Below, piece by piece: positions 45,101-54,040 of a stretch of DNA of 54,773 nucleotides. The position numbers and the translations under genes were made by a program. Location of the stretch: IMG/VR virus record IMGVR_UViG_3300035698_014712, positions 1 to 54,773 of that record; one strand, given 5' to 3'. The notes beneath the pieces were generated by a model. It saw only the letters and a program-made list of their open reading frames with translations, did not search any database and was not told the DNA's origin. Source of the stretch: a virus. The stretch's first letter is position 1; every line of letters starts with the position of its first letter.

Positions 45101-48100
45101 ATTCTTCCTTTATCTGAGTTGGTCAATGTATTCATTTGAGCCATTCTAACTTTAAAAGGTAACCCTGCTATATCTTTTTCTTGTCCTTGATTTCTGTTTT
45201 GAAAACCGGCTCTTTGAGTAAACATGTAATCAATAGAACTCAATTGATCTATCCCAGCATTTAACGGAGATTTTTTGTATAGTTCTTTAAGAGACATTAA
45301 GTCCATCATTCCGTGATCAAATTGTTTTGCAAAAACATCGTCTTCCATTAACATTTTTAATAAGTAAGAATCCTGGCTAAAACTTAAGCTTTGTAATTCT
45401 TTTAAATATTTCTTTTCTCCTTTTGGATCTAAAGCAGATCTTTTTATTTTATTAATTTGCTCATAAAAATATGTTAAGCTTTCTACTTCAGAAACACTTT
45501 TACCATTAATATATCTCGATGTACTTCCATAAGAAGGATTGTTAGTTACTTCTAATTCTGATAGTTGTTCTAAAATAGAATTCATGTCAGAAAAAGGGTG
45601 ATTTTCTGTGTTGTCGTAAAATTCTATATCTTTTTTACCACTATTAAAAACAGCATACTGCATAAGATTAGAAAACAAATTACCTGATCTCATTTCCTTT
45701 TCAGACCCTAAAAACAATTCACTAAATGTGGCTTTCTTTAATCTTCCTCCACCTTCAGATACATTTAATTCTCCTTTTCTCAGAGAATTCCAAGTATTTT
45801 CAGACAAAGTAATACCAAATCGATTTAACCATTTTTGGTAAACTTCATTAGATTGATTTTCTGTACCTCTTTTTTCATACCAACTGTCCCATTCTTCTAA
45901 AGCTGCATTTAATTCTTTTGAATTAATTGTTCCTTCATCGTTAATAGTTGAACGTTTAAAGTTTTCTCTCCACCCATCTATTACTGCTCTTTTAGCTTCA
46001 TTAGCATTACTGTCAAAAAAACTACTTACAACTCCTTTAGAAGAGTCATAAGAAAGAGTTGCAAATTTTGCATGTATTTTTTGCTTGTACATGTTATAAA
46101 CAAATTGATTCTTAACTTGTTCGTCTGAACTTCTTAATTTTTCAATTAAAGATTTCATCCATGGAGCTGAATCTTGTCTTTTATCTAACAAACTCATCAT
46201 CTCGTTAAAGTTGGGAGTTAAATTAATGTCACTAGAAAGAGATAAAGATATGTTGTCATACATTTGTTTAAATGATGCATACTGATCTAATCCCATAAAA
46301 CCAGTTTCTCCAGTTTTTATCTGAGCAAATATTCTTTTTAAAGCTGTACCTACTTTATCAATAGGTTTAGTTTCATTACTTGCTTTACTAAAATCTTTAA
46401 CATTTTCCGTAGTTTCATCTTCTGTAAATTCATCTGTAACAAAAGAAACATTAACTGCTTTGGTAGAAGCTTCTCTTAAGATTCTATCCATACCCTCTAA
46501 TATTTTTTCATTTTGTTCTACTGCAGTTTCTAAAACTTGTTTAGTTTTGTAAACTACGGTATTTTCGTCAAAAGCCTCTAATTGAGAAATAGCCTGGTTT
46601 AATTTCTCTATTTTTAATGTTAAGTCTTTACTTAAACTATTTTTAACTTCTTCATAATTACTTTCTTTGTCTGCAAGTTTTGCAAATAACCAATCTACTA
46701 CATTTTGCTCGTCTTTTATACTAACTCCTTCTGTTAAAACAATAGACTTACTAACTTCTTCCGCTGTGCTCATTTCAGCCACAACTAAATCATTATTTTC
46801 ACTAGCAGGAGCAATACTTAGATTTAGTTCTTTTGCTAAAGCTATAGCATTTTCCATTGCAACTTCCCTTTGAGCTTTTTGTTCTAAAGATAATTCTGTA
46901 GAAGATTCAATTTCTTCTTCTATAACTTCCGCTACTTTCTTAGCAACTTCTGGAGTCTTTTTCTGAGCTTCTACTTTTTCAACTAAAGTTGGTTCTTGTT
47001 TAGTAGAGATAGGTTTAATTTTAATTTTTTGTTGTGGAGCAATAGTATACACAGGTTTAGACTCTGTTCCTACATTGTATCCCATAACATTTGTAGACAA
47101 TCTTTCTTTTAGAAAGTCTTCATAGGTTTCTGCAATATCAACAGTCTCCCCATTTACAATTTTAGGTGTAATTTTAATTGCCTCTACTATGTATTTACCA
47201 TTTTCTTTTCTTATACTAAACATTTTTTTAGTATAAGCATACTTAGTATGTTGAACAAAGCTTGAAGCAGGAGTGGTAAACTTATTTGTTTTAGTGTTGT
47301 ATCCCAGTAACATATCTCCCAGCTTACTTCCTGACGTTGTTTTCTTACCATTAGGTGTTGGGTCTTGATGTGCAATTAAACCTTCTATTATAGAAGCATA
47401 ATCAGATTCAATATCTTGTCCAGTTAATTTCAAAACTTGTCTTCTAATATCGTCAGCTTGCTCATTTGTCATGTAATGAGGGTGTCCTTGCTTTGCTAAC
47501 AATGGGGTTACCCCTGTTTTAGATTTACCAAAACTAGTTATTTTATTTACTGCAGCAACTATCTGAGCTGTTTCAACATCTTGCTTGTTAGCTTCATCTT
47601 TTTGATTCTCATCTTTTCTTAATACTTCTAATGCAATATACTTTTTAACTCCATTTTCTGTAGCTATGTGACTTAAGTAATGTGTACGATCTCTTTTTTT
47701 AGCTGCTTTGGAAGGCCTTACCTTACCATCTGCACCTTTAGTTAATACTACTTCAAATTCTCCAAACCCAGACTCAAAGTCTCCGTAGTTAAGTACGTCT
47801 TCTTGATTAATTTGTTTATTGTCTAAAGTAAATAATTTACCCTTGTTATTCATGTAAATTAAAACTGAATCAGGACCTACTTCATTTAAAGATTTTGTAG
47901 GTATGATATTTCCTTCTGAATCCATTTTATCTATTATCTGTAAAGGAGGAAAACTTAAGTTGTCTATAATTTCCACTTCTTCAACAGTTTTATTAAGAAT
48001 CTCTCTCCTAAATTCTAAAGCCTGTCTTTTGTTTTCATTAATATCTTCTTGGTGACTTTCTGAAAAGTTGTCAAGATCTATCTCGTCCACATCTTGAGAA

Positions 48101-51100
48101 CTGTCTCCTACAGAAGTTTTACTGTACCATTCTACTTCAGTCACAGGAGAAACTGTATTCCCTTCTGCATCTTTGTAAAAAATTGGCACTTTACCAATGT
48201 ACTCATCAGTAGCTTCAAACTCTGCATCTGACAAATTAGCCGGCTTGTTGTCTTTATACCAAGCTTCAAAAGTTATAGTAGATTCTTCTTTACCATACTT
48301 ATCTCTCACGGAAACTAAAGTGTCAGCAAGGTCTCTTCCTTCTAACACAAAAGGAAATAATAAAGAACCGATGTTATTTTTATTTGGGTTAACAAGATCT
48401 TTTATAGAAAAAGATTTGTTATTTCTCATTTTTGGTATAGCAGATTTTACTTTTATATAAACTTTTTTACCATCTACTATCTGAATCTGGTGCTCAAATT
48501 CAATAGCAGAATAATGTAAAGTCATATCTGTTCCATAAGTTTTACTAGCGTTGGGAGAAACGTGTGTTGGAGTCTCACTATGACTTTCATAATTTATAGG
48601 AGTACTAGTACTTTTTTTATTAGTTACTTCCTCTTCTTTTTTGTCTTGTTTTATTTTTTCTTCTTCAGAAATAACCTCTGGCCTAGTGTCAGATTGAGGT
48701 AAGACTTTTTCATCATTTCTTTTCTTAATAGCTGATACAGAAGAAAAGAATTCTTTATGTAATTTTTTCCAGTCTGCTTTTCCAAATCCTTGCCCTTGCC
48801 ATAATAAAGCAAAAGTTCTTAAATGAGAATCAAAACTTTCTAAATCCATGTCTCCCTCTAAAATCAAATCATCAATGAATTCTTCAAATGTAGGTTTTTT
48901 ACCTAGTTTTGTTTCTAGCCTGGATACCCATTCTTTAATGACTCCTGCCATTTCATTAAGATCATTGTTTTCATGTCTCATGTTTCCGTCTTCTCCTTTT
49001 ACCATAGGCATTAAAGAAAAGAAATCTTCTTCTGAGTTTTCGTCTTCTGGGTTTTTCCTATTAAATTGTGCATCTGGGTCCCCAAATTCTGCAGAATCTT
49101 CTTGTGTTTCAGATACTCTAGAATTATTTTTTTGTGCCTGTACTTGTTCTTCTACAGCTTCTGTTCCGTTATCTACAGTTTTTTCTAAAGTTTCTAAATC
49201 TTTTGATACTTCTGGAGAGCTTCCTTTTTTAACGGGTTCTTTATTTTCTACTTCTGTAGCAATTTCTTTTTCAAACTTTTCTCTATTTTTTAATAAAAAA
49301 TCTTGGAGTACAAAAAGATCTAAATTTTTTGTTGCTGCTACCATAATACTAGGTTTTACACCAACACCATATTTAGCTTTTATTCGATCTATAGCATATT
49401 GTTTACTGTCTACGTTAGTTCCTTTTTTCTTATTTTGTTTTTCTGCAAATTTGTATTCTTTTTTAAGATCTACAGTTACATCTGCTTCATCTTGAAGCTT
49501 TCTTCTTGTCTCTGTAGAAGTCTCTTTTTTTATTTCTTGAGCAAGAAGACCTTCATTCTTAGTTATTGCAACCAAAGCCTCCTCTATCCCTGCCAGTTGT
49601 CCATCTCTTTCTGGAGATACTTCTTGACCACTCAATTCAGATTGCTTTTTAAGTAATTGCTTTTTTTGTTTTTTAGAATATCTTTCTTTAGATTTTAAAT
49701 CAAGAACATAACTTTTGTTTCTTAAGTCTCCGTGTTCTCTCATTTCAGACTCTAAAGCGTTTACTTCATCGATTGCTTCTTGAACATTGTTAATTGATGC
49801 TGCTGGTATTAAACCTTTAGCAATAGCATTTTTCATTTCACGAACAAACTTTTTTCCTTTACCTGCTTCAATCATTGACTTACCTAAATTGTAAGTTCTG
49901 TTACGATCGATATCATTGGCTTCTTCATTTTTACCTTGTTCTCTCAACTCTGCAATTTTGTTGTTAGTCGCCTGTATACTAAAGTTACCTGCTCCTGCAG
50001 CCATTAAAAGTTCATCTACTTTTGACTCTGACAAACCTTGTTTTTTAAATTCAGAAATCATTTTATTAAATGCATTTCTGCTTTCTTTATTTTTCTTTCT
50101 GCTTTCTTTATTTTTCTTTCTATCCTTAAAAGCATTATACCCGGTCTTAAGAGAATAAACTCCTTTCATTAGTCCTGACATTAAAAGAGTTTGCCCTGCC
50201 ACTTGTCCGTAAAAACTTGCAGTTAATAATTCTCCTCTTCTTTGAATCGCTTCTTGATCTGTTTCTCCATATACTGGGACTAATTGAGTCATTACTTCTT
50301 CTCCCATCTCTTCTAAGTTACCTCCAATTAAACCTTTAGGGTTTAATTTATCGATAATTGCAGATTTACTCCCTAATTTTTGAAAAGCTTCGTCAAGATT
50401 ACTTTTAAGAAATGAGTTAAATTGCCCAGCTTTTCCGGCTGCCCTGTTTAAATTTTTAGCCCAAGGCTTTGCAAGCAGCTTTTTAGTCTGAGAGTTTACA
50501 AATACTCCTTTAGCTAATTTTCCACCAAAATGTTCTATCACTATTTCTTTAAGTACTTCAGTAAAACCATAAACGGTAGAGTCAAATAATCCTTCAGGTT
50601 TTTTAATAGAATTTTTATATTTTTCTATTTCTTTTAATTTAAAATTTAACTCTTTAATTTTGTCTGGATCTTGCTCTGTCATTAAAGAGTCCATTATTTT
50701 TTCAGATTCTATTCCAGCTTCTCCTATCATTTCTTTATAGGTAAGCCTGTCTGTAGTAATTTTAAGTTCCCCATCTTCTCCTAAATCAAAATGAATATCT
50801 CCATAATATTTATTCATTGATTTTTTCTGAAAATCTGCATGTAGTACAGTTTGTCCTACCATGTTCAAAGACTCTGATGCAATAACACTTGCAATTTCTG
50901 CACTTTTTTCTCCCATAGCAGCTTTTGTCATTAAATTTTTCTTTGCAGAAACTTTAGCTGATTTGGTTATCCCTTTCATAAAAAATCTTGGTCCTAACCC
51001 CCCTACAAGAAAAGCAGCAGAAGTGTAAGTACCTTCAAGTAAATTATATAGTGTGTTTTGTTCTAGACCTAAAGCTTTTCCTTCACCTGTTAAAGCCAAA

Positions 51101-52155
51101 GCATTTACTGCAAGGTCTTCATTTTCTGTAAGCCCTTCTCCTGATTCTATTTTTTCATGTAAAGGTTTAAAGTGTCTCCATTTATTGTACACCCCCATAG
51201 CTCCAGCCGAAGCTAAATCAATTAAAAACTCGTCTCCCGTAGGATTAAAAGTATGAGCACCTTCTAGAAAATCATTAATTCTAGTTTTTTCTGATTTAAG
51301 TTTATTACCTGCATATATTAATAAATGATCATCTGCAGCCATAAAAGGATTCCACGTTTTAATACCTAACTTATCTATTCTTTTTTCAAATTCTTGATAA
51401 ACTGGCTCTATAGCAGCTTTCATTATTTTTGCAGCTGGTATTCTTAATTGTTTTCTTTCTTCTAAAGCTTTTGTGTATTCTTCTTTTGCTTCAGATCCTC
51501 CTTCCATCCCAAAAGAATCAGGAGTTATCAAATCATACAAAGAATTTATTCCTTTTAAAATTGCAATAGTTGCATTTTCCGGATTAAAAAAAGAATTTTC
51601 AGCTCTCCATTTATCTAAATACTGATTGTCTTTGTCAACTGCTACTTGAAAACTAGGATTTTCTTTTTCGATTTTTGCTATCTTTGCTTCAACTTCTTTG
51701 TGAGCATTAATATGGGTGTCATTTATATTCTCATGCCCTTGCCCTTGCATTTTTCTTAAAGTTTTAATTAAACTAGAATCAACTTCTTGAGTAACTTTTT
51801 CTTCTTCGTAAGTTTCAAATTCTTCTACTGTTTCATAAACAGGAATTTCTTTTTTATATTGATCTTCTGCATATGCTGGATAATAAGCTTTTGCTTCTTC
51901 AGACAAAACATTGTGCAAAGGATCTTTTTTGTAATTCTCAATTTCTTGTGCTGGGGTAACAGCATTAAGTTTTTGTTCTTTAATTTCCATGTCATTATTT
52001 AACATGTCCATTACAGAATTTTCATCCATCTCTGAAGTTAAACTTTTTCCATTTAACTCTAAAGAAGAAACATATTTTCCTTCTCCATCTATTATACCTC
52101 CATGAATATAATCATACCCATTTGCCTGTAACATTTTAACGTCTATGTCGTCCAT
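39103..52155 (-). CDS. Giant virion RNA polymerase-protease polyprotein (about 4350 residues)
   Basis: Read from ATG at 52155 (MDDIDV...), four bases after the previous stop; an upstream TTG at 52206 would add 17 residues but overlap the neighbour. MGQDFDIDSLTAY places the DxDxD motif at D3141-F-D-I-D3145 (bases 42721-42735), the catalytic metal site of the crAss-like virion RNA polymerase. HETLH at 4111-4115 (bases 39811-39825) with a preceding LATTFM helix is a zincin metalloprotease motif. The N-terminal 700 residues are charged, and a Gly-rich region lies near 630-660. It is probably packaged and injected to transcribe early genes. In related phages these parts are often separate genes. 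Confidence 0.9.
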   Translation of the reverse strand: MDDIDVKMLQANGYDYIHGGIIDGEGKYVSSLELNGKSLTSEMDENSVMDMLNNDMEIKEQKLNAVTPAQEIENYKKDPLHNVLSEEAKAYYPAYAEDQYKKEIPVYETVEEFETYEEEKVTQEVDSSLIKTLRKMQGQGHENINDTHINAHKEVEAKIAKIEKENPSFQVAVDKDNQYLDKWRAENSFFNPENATIAILKGINSLYDLITPDSFGMEGGSEAKEEYTKALEERKQLRIPAAKIMKAAIEPVYQEFEKRIDKLGIKTWNPFMAADDHLLIYAGNKLKSEKTRINDFLEGAHTFNPTGDEFLIDLASAGAMGVYNKWRHFKPLHEKIESGEGLTENEDLAVNALALTGEGKALGLEQNTLYNLLEGTYTSAAFLVGGLGPRFFMKGITKSAKVSAKKNLMTKAAMGEKSAEIASVIASESLNMVGQTVLHADFQKKSMNKYYGDIHFDLGEDGELKITTDRLTYKEMIGEAGIESEKIMDSLMTEQDPDKIKELNFKLKEIEKYKNSIKKPEGLFDSTVYGFTEVLKEIVIEHFGGKLAKGVFVNSQTKKLLAKPWAKNLNRAAGKAGQFNSFLKSNLDEAFQKLGSKSAIIDKLNPKGLIGGNLEEMGEEVMTQLVPVYGETDQEAIQRRGELLTASFYGQVAGQTLLMSGLMKGVYSLKTGYNAFKDRKKNKESRKKNKESRNAFNKMISEFKKQGLSESKVDELLMAAGAGNFSIQATNNKIAELREQGKNEEANDIDRNRTYNLGKSMIEAGKGKKFVREMKNAIAKGLIPAASINNVQEAIDEVNALESEMREHGDLRNKSYVLDLKSKERYSKKQKKQLLKKQSELSGQEVSPERDGQLAGIEEALVAITKNEGLLAQEIKKETSTETRRKLQDEADVTVDLKKEYKFAEKQNKKKGTNVDSKQYAIDRIKAKYGVGVKPSIMVAATKNLDLFVLQDFLLKNREKFEKEIATEVENKEPVKKGSSPEVSKDLETLEKTVDNGTEAVEEQVQAQKNNSRVSETQEDSAEFGDPDAQFNRKNPEDENSEEDFFSLMPMVKGEDGNMRHENNDLNEMAGVIKEWVSRLETKLGKKPTFEEFIDDLILEGDMDLESFDSHLRTFALLWQGQGFGKADWKKLHKEFFSSVSAIKKRNDEKVLPQSDTRPEVISEEEKIKQDKKEEEVTNKKSTSTPINYESHSETPTHVSPNASKTYGTDMTLHYSAIEFEHQIQIVDGKKVYIKVKSAIPKMRNNKSFSIKDLVNPNKNNIGSLLFPFVLEGRDLADTLVSVRDKYGKEESTITFEAWYKDNKPANLSDAEFEATDEYIGKVPIFYKDAEGNTVSPVTEVEWYSKTSVGDSSQDVDEIDLDNFSESHQEDINENKRQALEFRREILNKTVEEVEIIDNLSFPPLQIIDKMDSEGNIIPTKSLNEVGPDSVLIYMNNKGKLFTLDNKQINQEDVLNYGDFESGFGEFEVVLTKGADGKVRPSKAAKKRDRTHYLSHIATENGVKKYIALEVLRKDENQKDEANKQDVETAQIVAAVNKITSFGKSKTGVTPLLAKQGHPHYMTNEQADDIRRQVLKLTGQDIESDYASIIEGLIAHQDPTPNGKKTTSGSKLGDMLLGYNTKTNKFTTPASSFVQHTKYAYTKKMFSIRKENGKYIVEAIKITPKIVNGETVDIAETYEDFLKERLSTNVMGYNVGTESKPVYTIAPQQKIKIKPISTKQEPTLVEKVEAQKKTPEVAKKVAEVIEEEIESSTELSLEQKAQREVAMENAIALAKELNLSIAPASENNDLVVAEMSTAEEVSKSIVLTEGVSIKDEQNVVDWLFAKLADKESNYEEVKNSLSKDLTLKIEKLNQAISQLEAFDENTVVYKTKQVLETAVEQNEKILEGMDRILREASTKAVNVSFVTDEFTEDETTENVKDFSKASNETKPIDKVGTALKRIFAQIKTGETGFMGLDQYASFKQMYDNISLSLSSDINLTPNFNEMMSLLDKRQDSAPWMKSLIEKLRSSDEQVKNQFVYNMYKQKIHAKFATLSYDSSKGVVSSFFDSNANEAKRAVIDGWRENFKRSTINDEGTINSKELNAALEEWDSWYEKRGTENQSNEVYQKWLNRFGITLSENTWNSLRKGELNVSEGGGRLKKATFSELFLGSEKEMRSGNLFSNLMQYAVFNSGKKDIEFYDNTENHPFSDMNSILEQLSELEVTNNPSYGSTSRYINGKSVSEVESLTYFYEQINKIKRSALDPKGEKKYLKELQSLSFSQDSYLLKMLMEDDVFAKQFDHGMMDLMSLKELYKKSPLNAGIDQLSSIDYMFTQRAGFQNRNQGQEKDIAGLPFKVRMAQMNTLTNSDKGRMMSLKTGVFDFYKESGKAFTIEDGKISFNEDLQGLLYDQLVLPELKRMVNFVTTVKKTNIQGGSNNDKTLYDKGAVRFNLIPELNTILNGKGQNIIEVVKSLEGKEQSEILAEIQSQFGESAGALIQDNVTVEAKNNVKDLTQFNDKIDGFNNANYLKQREGTVEENMNVAEVDFILNSMLTNMSYMQLMSGDPALYYKAKGDPTSKNVAEQNSISNQLAINLGKRMASMIAPGSVLTDSNNNSYMQVFLEDVNGAADNLADIIEWHYGKPALSEKNEDGVSYGNMVKNLQTGNRQYISQLENKFGRIAEFIDIESTDAQEYTTTQEHLYILEKQGRVPVKTLKNIKAKIAAQNKFLSDPKNKGKEIPKKMLLDTVIQDANTDINGLTQVELILQPIKPVYSGTVMDVEQDVNRMVYIKSSSFPLIPQLTVGRNLDALRKNMEEVEKVYKTTVRASYQTANKVGALTQENTIKDFNQPIVAKNMLELKREHFKIQQDVPFKSKVVQDDSVSMGTQIFKLLMGDGVMDMDGFEYEGKPMAGKELQTEFHEIFSAMIGMKKDKFLKALNLDDSLQAKDPEKFMKKLEVLLRREAESRGFSKQDLKTLTLVDDGKGGKTFKLPLWLSGNSNKYESMLNALINNKIFKQKIAGNKFVTASENGFEVIEDQEVEKSRIIHLGDFKGGTLQSTRNKDGGLSKAQILVPSKFKLNGKLIDLFEEFDGKDGVYLEKVDGIIRIKEKMVDAKLLEQFVFRIPTSSHGLGTSVEVVGFLPPESGDLVVTPKGFIAQMGQDFDIDSLTAYQYNHIVMEDGSIKELTEKNKDVYIAEKTKILVEIESLYTKSAKSNSNKEKGAENKVAAAVRLADSIEGLGDLSSIRSDEEFAELIQDIKEDLGKNFDLKLLENKFIKVHNSVYSNVKTQKQINKVLSMSYAEKQADDITLLSQARSNSFNILSPKYQMEKMNAGSTGQDAIGIYAKAVTMHSLIQQQVSVENDVRLGDKDGNFTRIRIGNLMSEGKFGRMLTLASKDPMFKKFIRRISAVLDERTNTGTDNEIAQILGRTGLNHKDAIAVDSLLSLLGFDSEFNVLDVKDYVKGAPFHREAQVDGKPVYYTEHSIPYLLHSQPIIKEYFAIINEKESITTKFGGKAKEEAINQLLKKYTPTNTTPGGLNYKGKPGIFVGGRYGELKTVNGEETFVSDQRNEDFTAEMLQNQIVLGDNANGTNQLEILAMYTNLAGQAKIVKELMQHVDLSNLGKSMWESTTKAKEFREFFTNKDNGIIGAETLVGEFSQKGETLLEGQIDLGNNVVMTPTTNQGIMVGTALSLSEGLFTNLFPAKNKYLNTVIEDIIKDSKIDANNTFAVIKAKEQIFQEVKKYLTSEKNLGLFDIDAKQTRQDLFIDNKEANHESLSTYINNLKINGENTDGVNKIKNNLFLNYLKTPMGENGKPSLITFNNQESFEANQEAIYFSFKELIAEETKLPNIKRNGVEEAYTTRMLAQELIAYSYVSGGVVQGALGFHKFLPIEYLDDMTFKNKKGGTSSISDKLRLLNTFNTEGGGSGLLKSFKKQYFQNNPDSIEQTPMKEHVLENGDKVYTAVSGETELDFVAKKLINKSKLRQEKWHIYQKVEGQKHYVRVDVLGENGMAEYEFGKKEVTSVLGKEKVKTVEDVSGIELEAVAKQKFGNVPKNGSLVKDFLIQIKNGEYGDYSNMAEIADYLIPFVQDGQVLNYQEGDFQGRVSKGMYLVLNPELIADRESLATTFMHETLHLITATEVNANLDKFGDLKENAPSELVGLNNVLSAYRNHLSSNPETQVRYKEFLAKWKEYKADADAKLPTSVVFTPEDIDIFYPSVDLNEFIATSLGNNKNFKKFAGKIEYLKSDSNIIEKFGKFITDMIKRIGKREGIAENTIALQAMKASFIFVEKVATDRKAQKPVEKNPQVTEEQIRQQKEQNEGPPPDFFAQQEQMIMDEQDNSGDPSNDVVDENSVTLLPSMKITKNTCK

Positions 52156-52159
52156 ATTA

Positions 52160-54040
52160 TTATTCTTGTGTTTTACTTGATTGAGTATTAGCTTTTTTCT
52201 TATCAATAATCCAATTAATAGACATAACTTTTCCTTCGCTATTAACGGCTTGTTTTGGGATCACCCAATTAGAATTTATTTGAGGTTGGTATCCTTCATT
52301 GTATTTTACTATTTTTTCTTCTAGTATATCCCCGGGTGCAATATTAAGCAAAGTTTTTGCTAGATTCAAAGAATTTTTAGATACAGCAACTGTTTTTAAA
52401 TTTGCCCCTCTTCTTGTTAACACAGCTAATGGGACTATTTCTCCTTCTTCTGCATCTCCTATATCCGCATCTCCCTCTTTGTATTTTATAGGTTGTCCAT
52501 CTAGTCCTAAATAATAACCGGCTCCATCTCTGACTGGTTCTTTACCACTAGTAGTAACTCTTGCTCCGTCTAATAACCTAACTCCGTTTATGATAGTATT
52601 GTATCCTTTCGATTGAGACATTTCCAACACTTGTTTTTTCCCGTCCATAACAATTTCTACTTTTAATGTTTCTTCAGGAGAAACTTTTTCCAAAACTCTA
52701 TACACTCCTGTCAAATGACGTAGCTGATCTTGAGTAGTTGGATTTTCTACTTCTGTTTCTGGAGTAGTACGAACAGATTTTTTATTGTAATTAGCTTGCC
52801 TAGATAATAAACTTAAATCTTTGTGCCCTAAATCTTTAAGCTCTTTTCTTCCTTGAGGAGTCATCATTTTTTCCCTCATCATATCCACAGTAAGACCAGA
52901 TTTTTCTAAATTATCTGAAAGTCTTTGTTTTTCTTTATCTAAAATAACTCTCTTTTTTGCAGCACTCATATAAAGTTTATCTTTCTTTTTACCTGTAAAA
53001 GGATTTACACTTCTATTGTCTAATATTTCAATATCTCCTGTCAATGCATTTATTTCATCGTCTCCTACTTCATCTACAGTTCCTGTAACAGTTCCAATAC
53101 TATAAGCTCCATACTTATCTTCATTAGTTCTTTTGTACCTAGACTCTGTAGCAGCTCTGTTTGCAGCAGCTTGATAAGCTCCGTCTGTACTCATTTCATC
53201 TGTCGTGTTGACTTTAGTGAAAGCTAATTTTTCAATTGTATTTTTAGTAAACTCGTCTAACCTTCTTGTGTACTCTGCATCCATTTCTGCAGAATTAGTA
53301 AAACCTCCATTATCTAATTTTCTTTTTAGAGTTTCTTCTTGTTCTCTTTTCCAAGCATCCATAGTAGGATCACTTTGTATAATTTTTGTTAATCTTTCTT
53401 TGGTTAAATAAGTTTTTATTTCTCCCTTAGTAATCATATACCCACTACCAGTAGGCTTAGTAGTAGTAGTTCCAACAGTGTCTGTATTGATTGTTGTTTT
53501 AATTTTTTGTTGGAAAGCAGATTCATCAATTTTTTTATACGTATGTATGTCTTCCGCATAAGTTCCACTCTCTACTCCTTGGTATTCTCTATCTAAAGTT
53601 TTTAAGGCTTGATCGTATCCTTCTTCACTAATTAAAGACTTTTCTAAACGTCCTTTTAAGTCTGCCCTAGTTTGATCTCTTCTTTTAGATTCTCTATTCA
53701 TCTTAAAAAGACTTCCAGAATTTACATTATTTTCCAAATCTTTTCTTGCCTTATTAATTTTTCCTCTTAAACCTTTAGCTAAAGCTGGATTATCTATAGC
53801 TTGTTTTGTTAAAGAGTCTATAGTTTCATTTATATTTCTAATTTGATTTGTTCTTTCAGCAGAATCTTTATCTATATAATTTAACTCTTCGTACAATGCT
53901 CCTGTTCCTTCTAGAGGTTCTATTGTGTCTTCAAAGTTTTGATCTTGTGTTTGTAAAGCTTTAGCCATAAGCTCATGAGGAGCCTGGTATATTACATCAT
54001 CTACAAAAGTAGCTTTGGCAGTTTTATATCCTTTTCCCAT
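52160..54040 (-). CDS. Virion cargo-type protein (626 residues)
   Basis: This large soluble protein begins MGKGYKTAKATFVDDVIYQA. The first 330 residues are charged and helical, with a Thr-rich stretch (TVGTTTTKPTGSG) near residue 190. It ends before the polymerase gene by four bases, and its start overlaps the upstream gene end by 17 bases. Its size, strand and position match crAss-like virion proteins packed with the polymerase. No enzymatic motif is seen. Confidence 0.7.
   Translation of the reverse strand: MGKGYKTAKATFVDDVIYQAPHELMAKALQTQDQNFEDTIEPLEGTGALYEELNYIDKDSAERTNQIRNINETIDSLTKQAIDNPALAKGLRGKINKARKDLENNVNSGSLFKMNRESKRRDQTRADLKGRLEKSLISEEGYDQALKTLDREYQGVESGTYAEDIHTYKKIDESAFQQKIKTTINTDTVGTTTTKPTGSGYMITKGEIKTYLTKERLTKIIQSDPTMDAWKREQEETLKRKLDNGGFTNSAEMDAEYTRRLDEFTKNTIEKLAFTKVNTTDEMSTDGAYQAAANRAATESRYKRTNEDKYGAYSIGTVTGTVDEVGDDEINALTGDIEILDNRSVNPFTGKKKDKLYMSAAKKRVILDKEKQRLSDNLEKSGLTVDMMREKMMTPQGRKELKDLGHKDLSLLSRQANYNKKSVRTTPETEVENPTTQDQLRHLTGVYRVLEKVSPEETLKVEIVMDGKKQVLEMSQSKGYNTIINGVRLLDGARVTTSGKEPVRDGAGYYLGLDGQPIKYKEGDADIGDAEEGEIVPLAVLTRRGANLKTVAVSKNSLNLAKTLLNIAPGDILEEKIVKYNEGYQPQINSNWVIPKQAVNSEGKVMSINWIIDKKKANTQSSKTQE

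Noticed and set aside
49900-50125. Repeated TTCTTTATTTTTCTTTCTGC units
   Set aside because: They encode a short KNKESRK-type duplication in the giant protein and are not an independent repeat element.
39135-52002. Many forward-strand ORFs of 60-215 codons inside the giant reverse gene
   Set aside because: They are low-complexity Ser/Leu/Phe-rich shadows of the AT-rich reverse coding strand and have no motifs.
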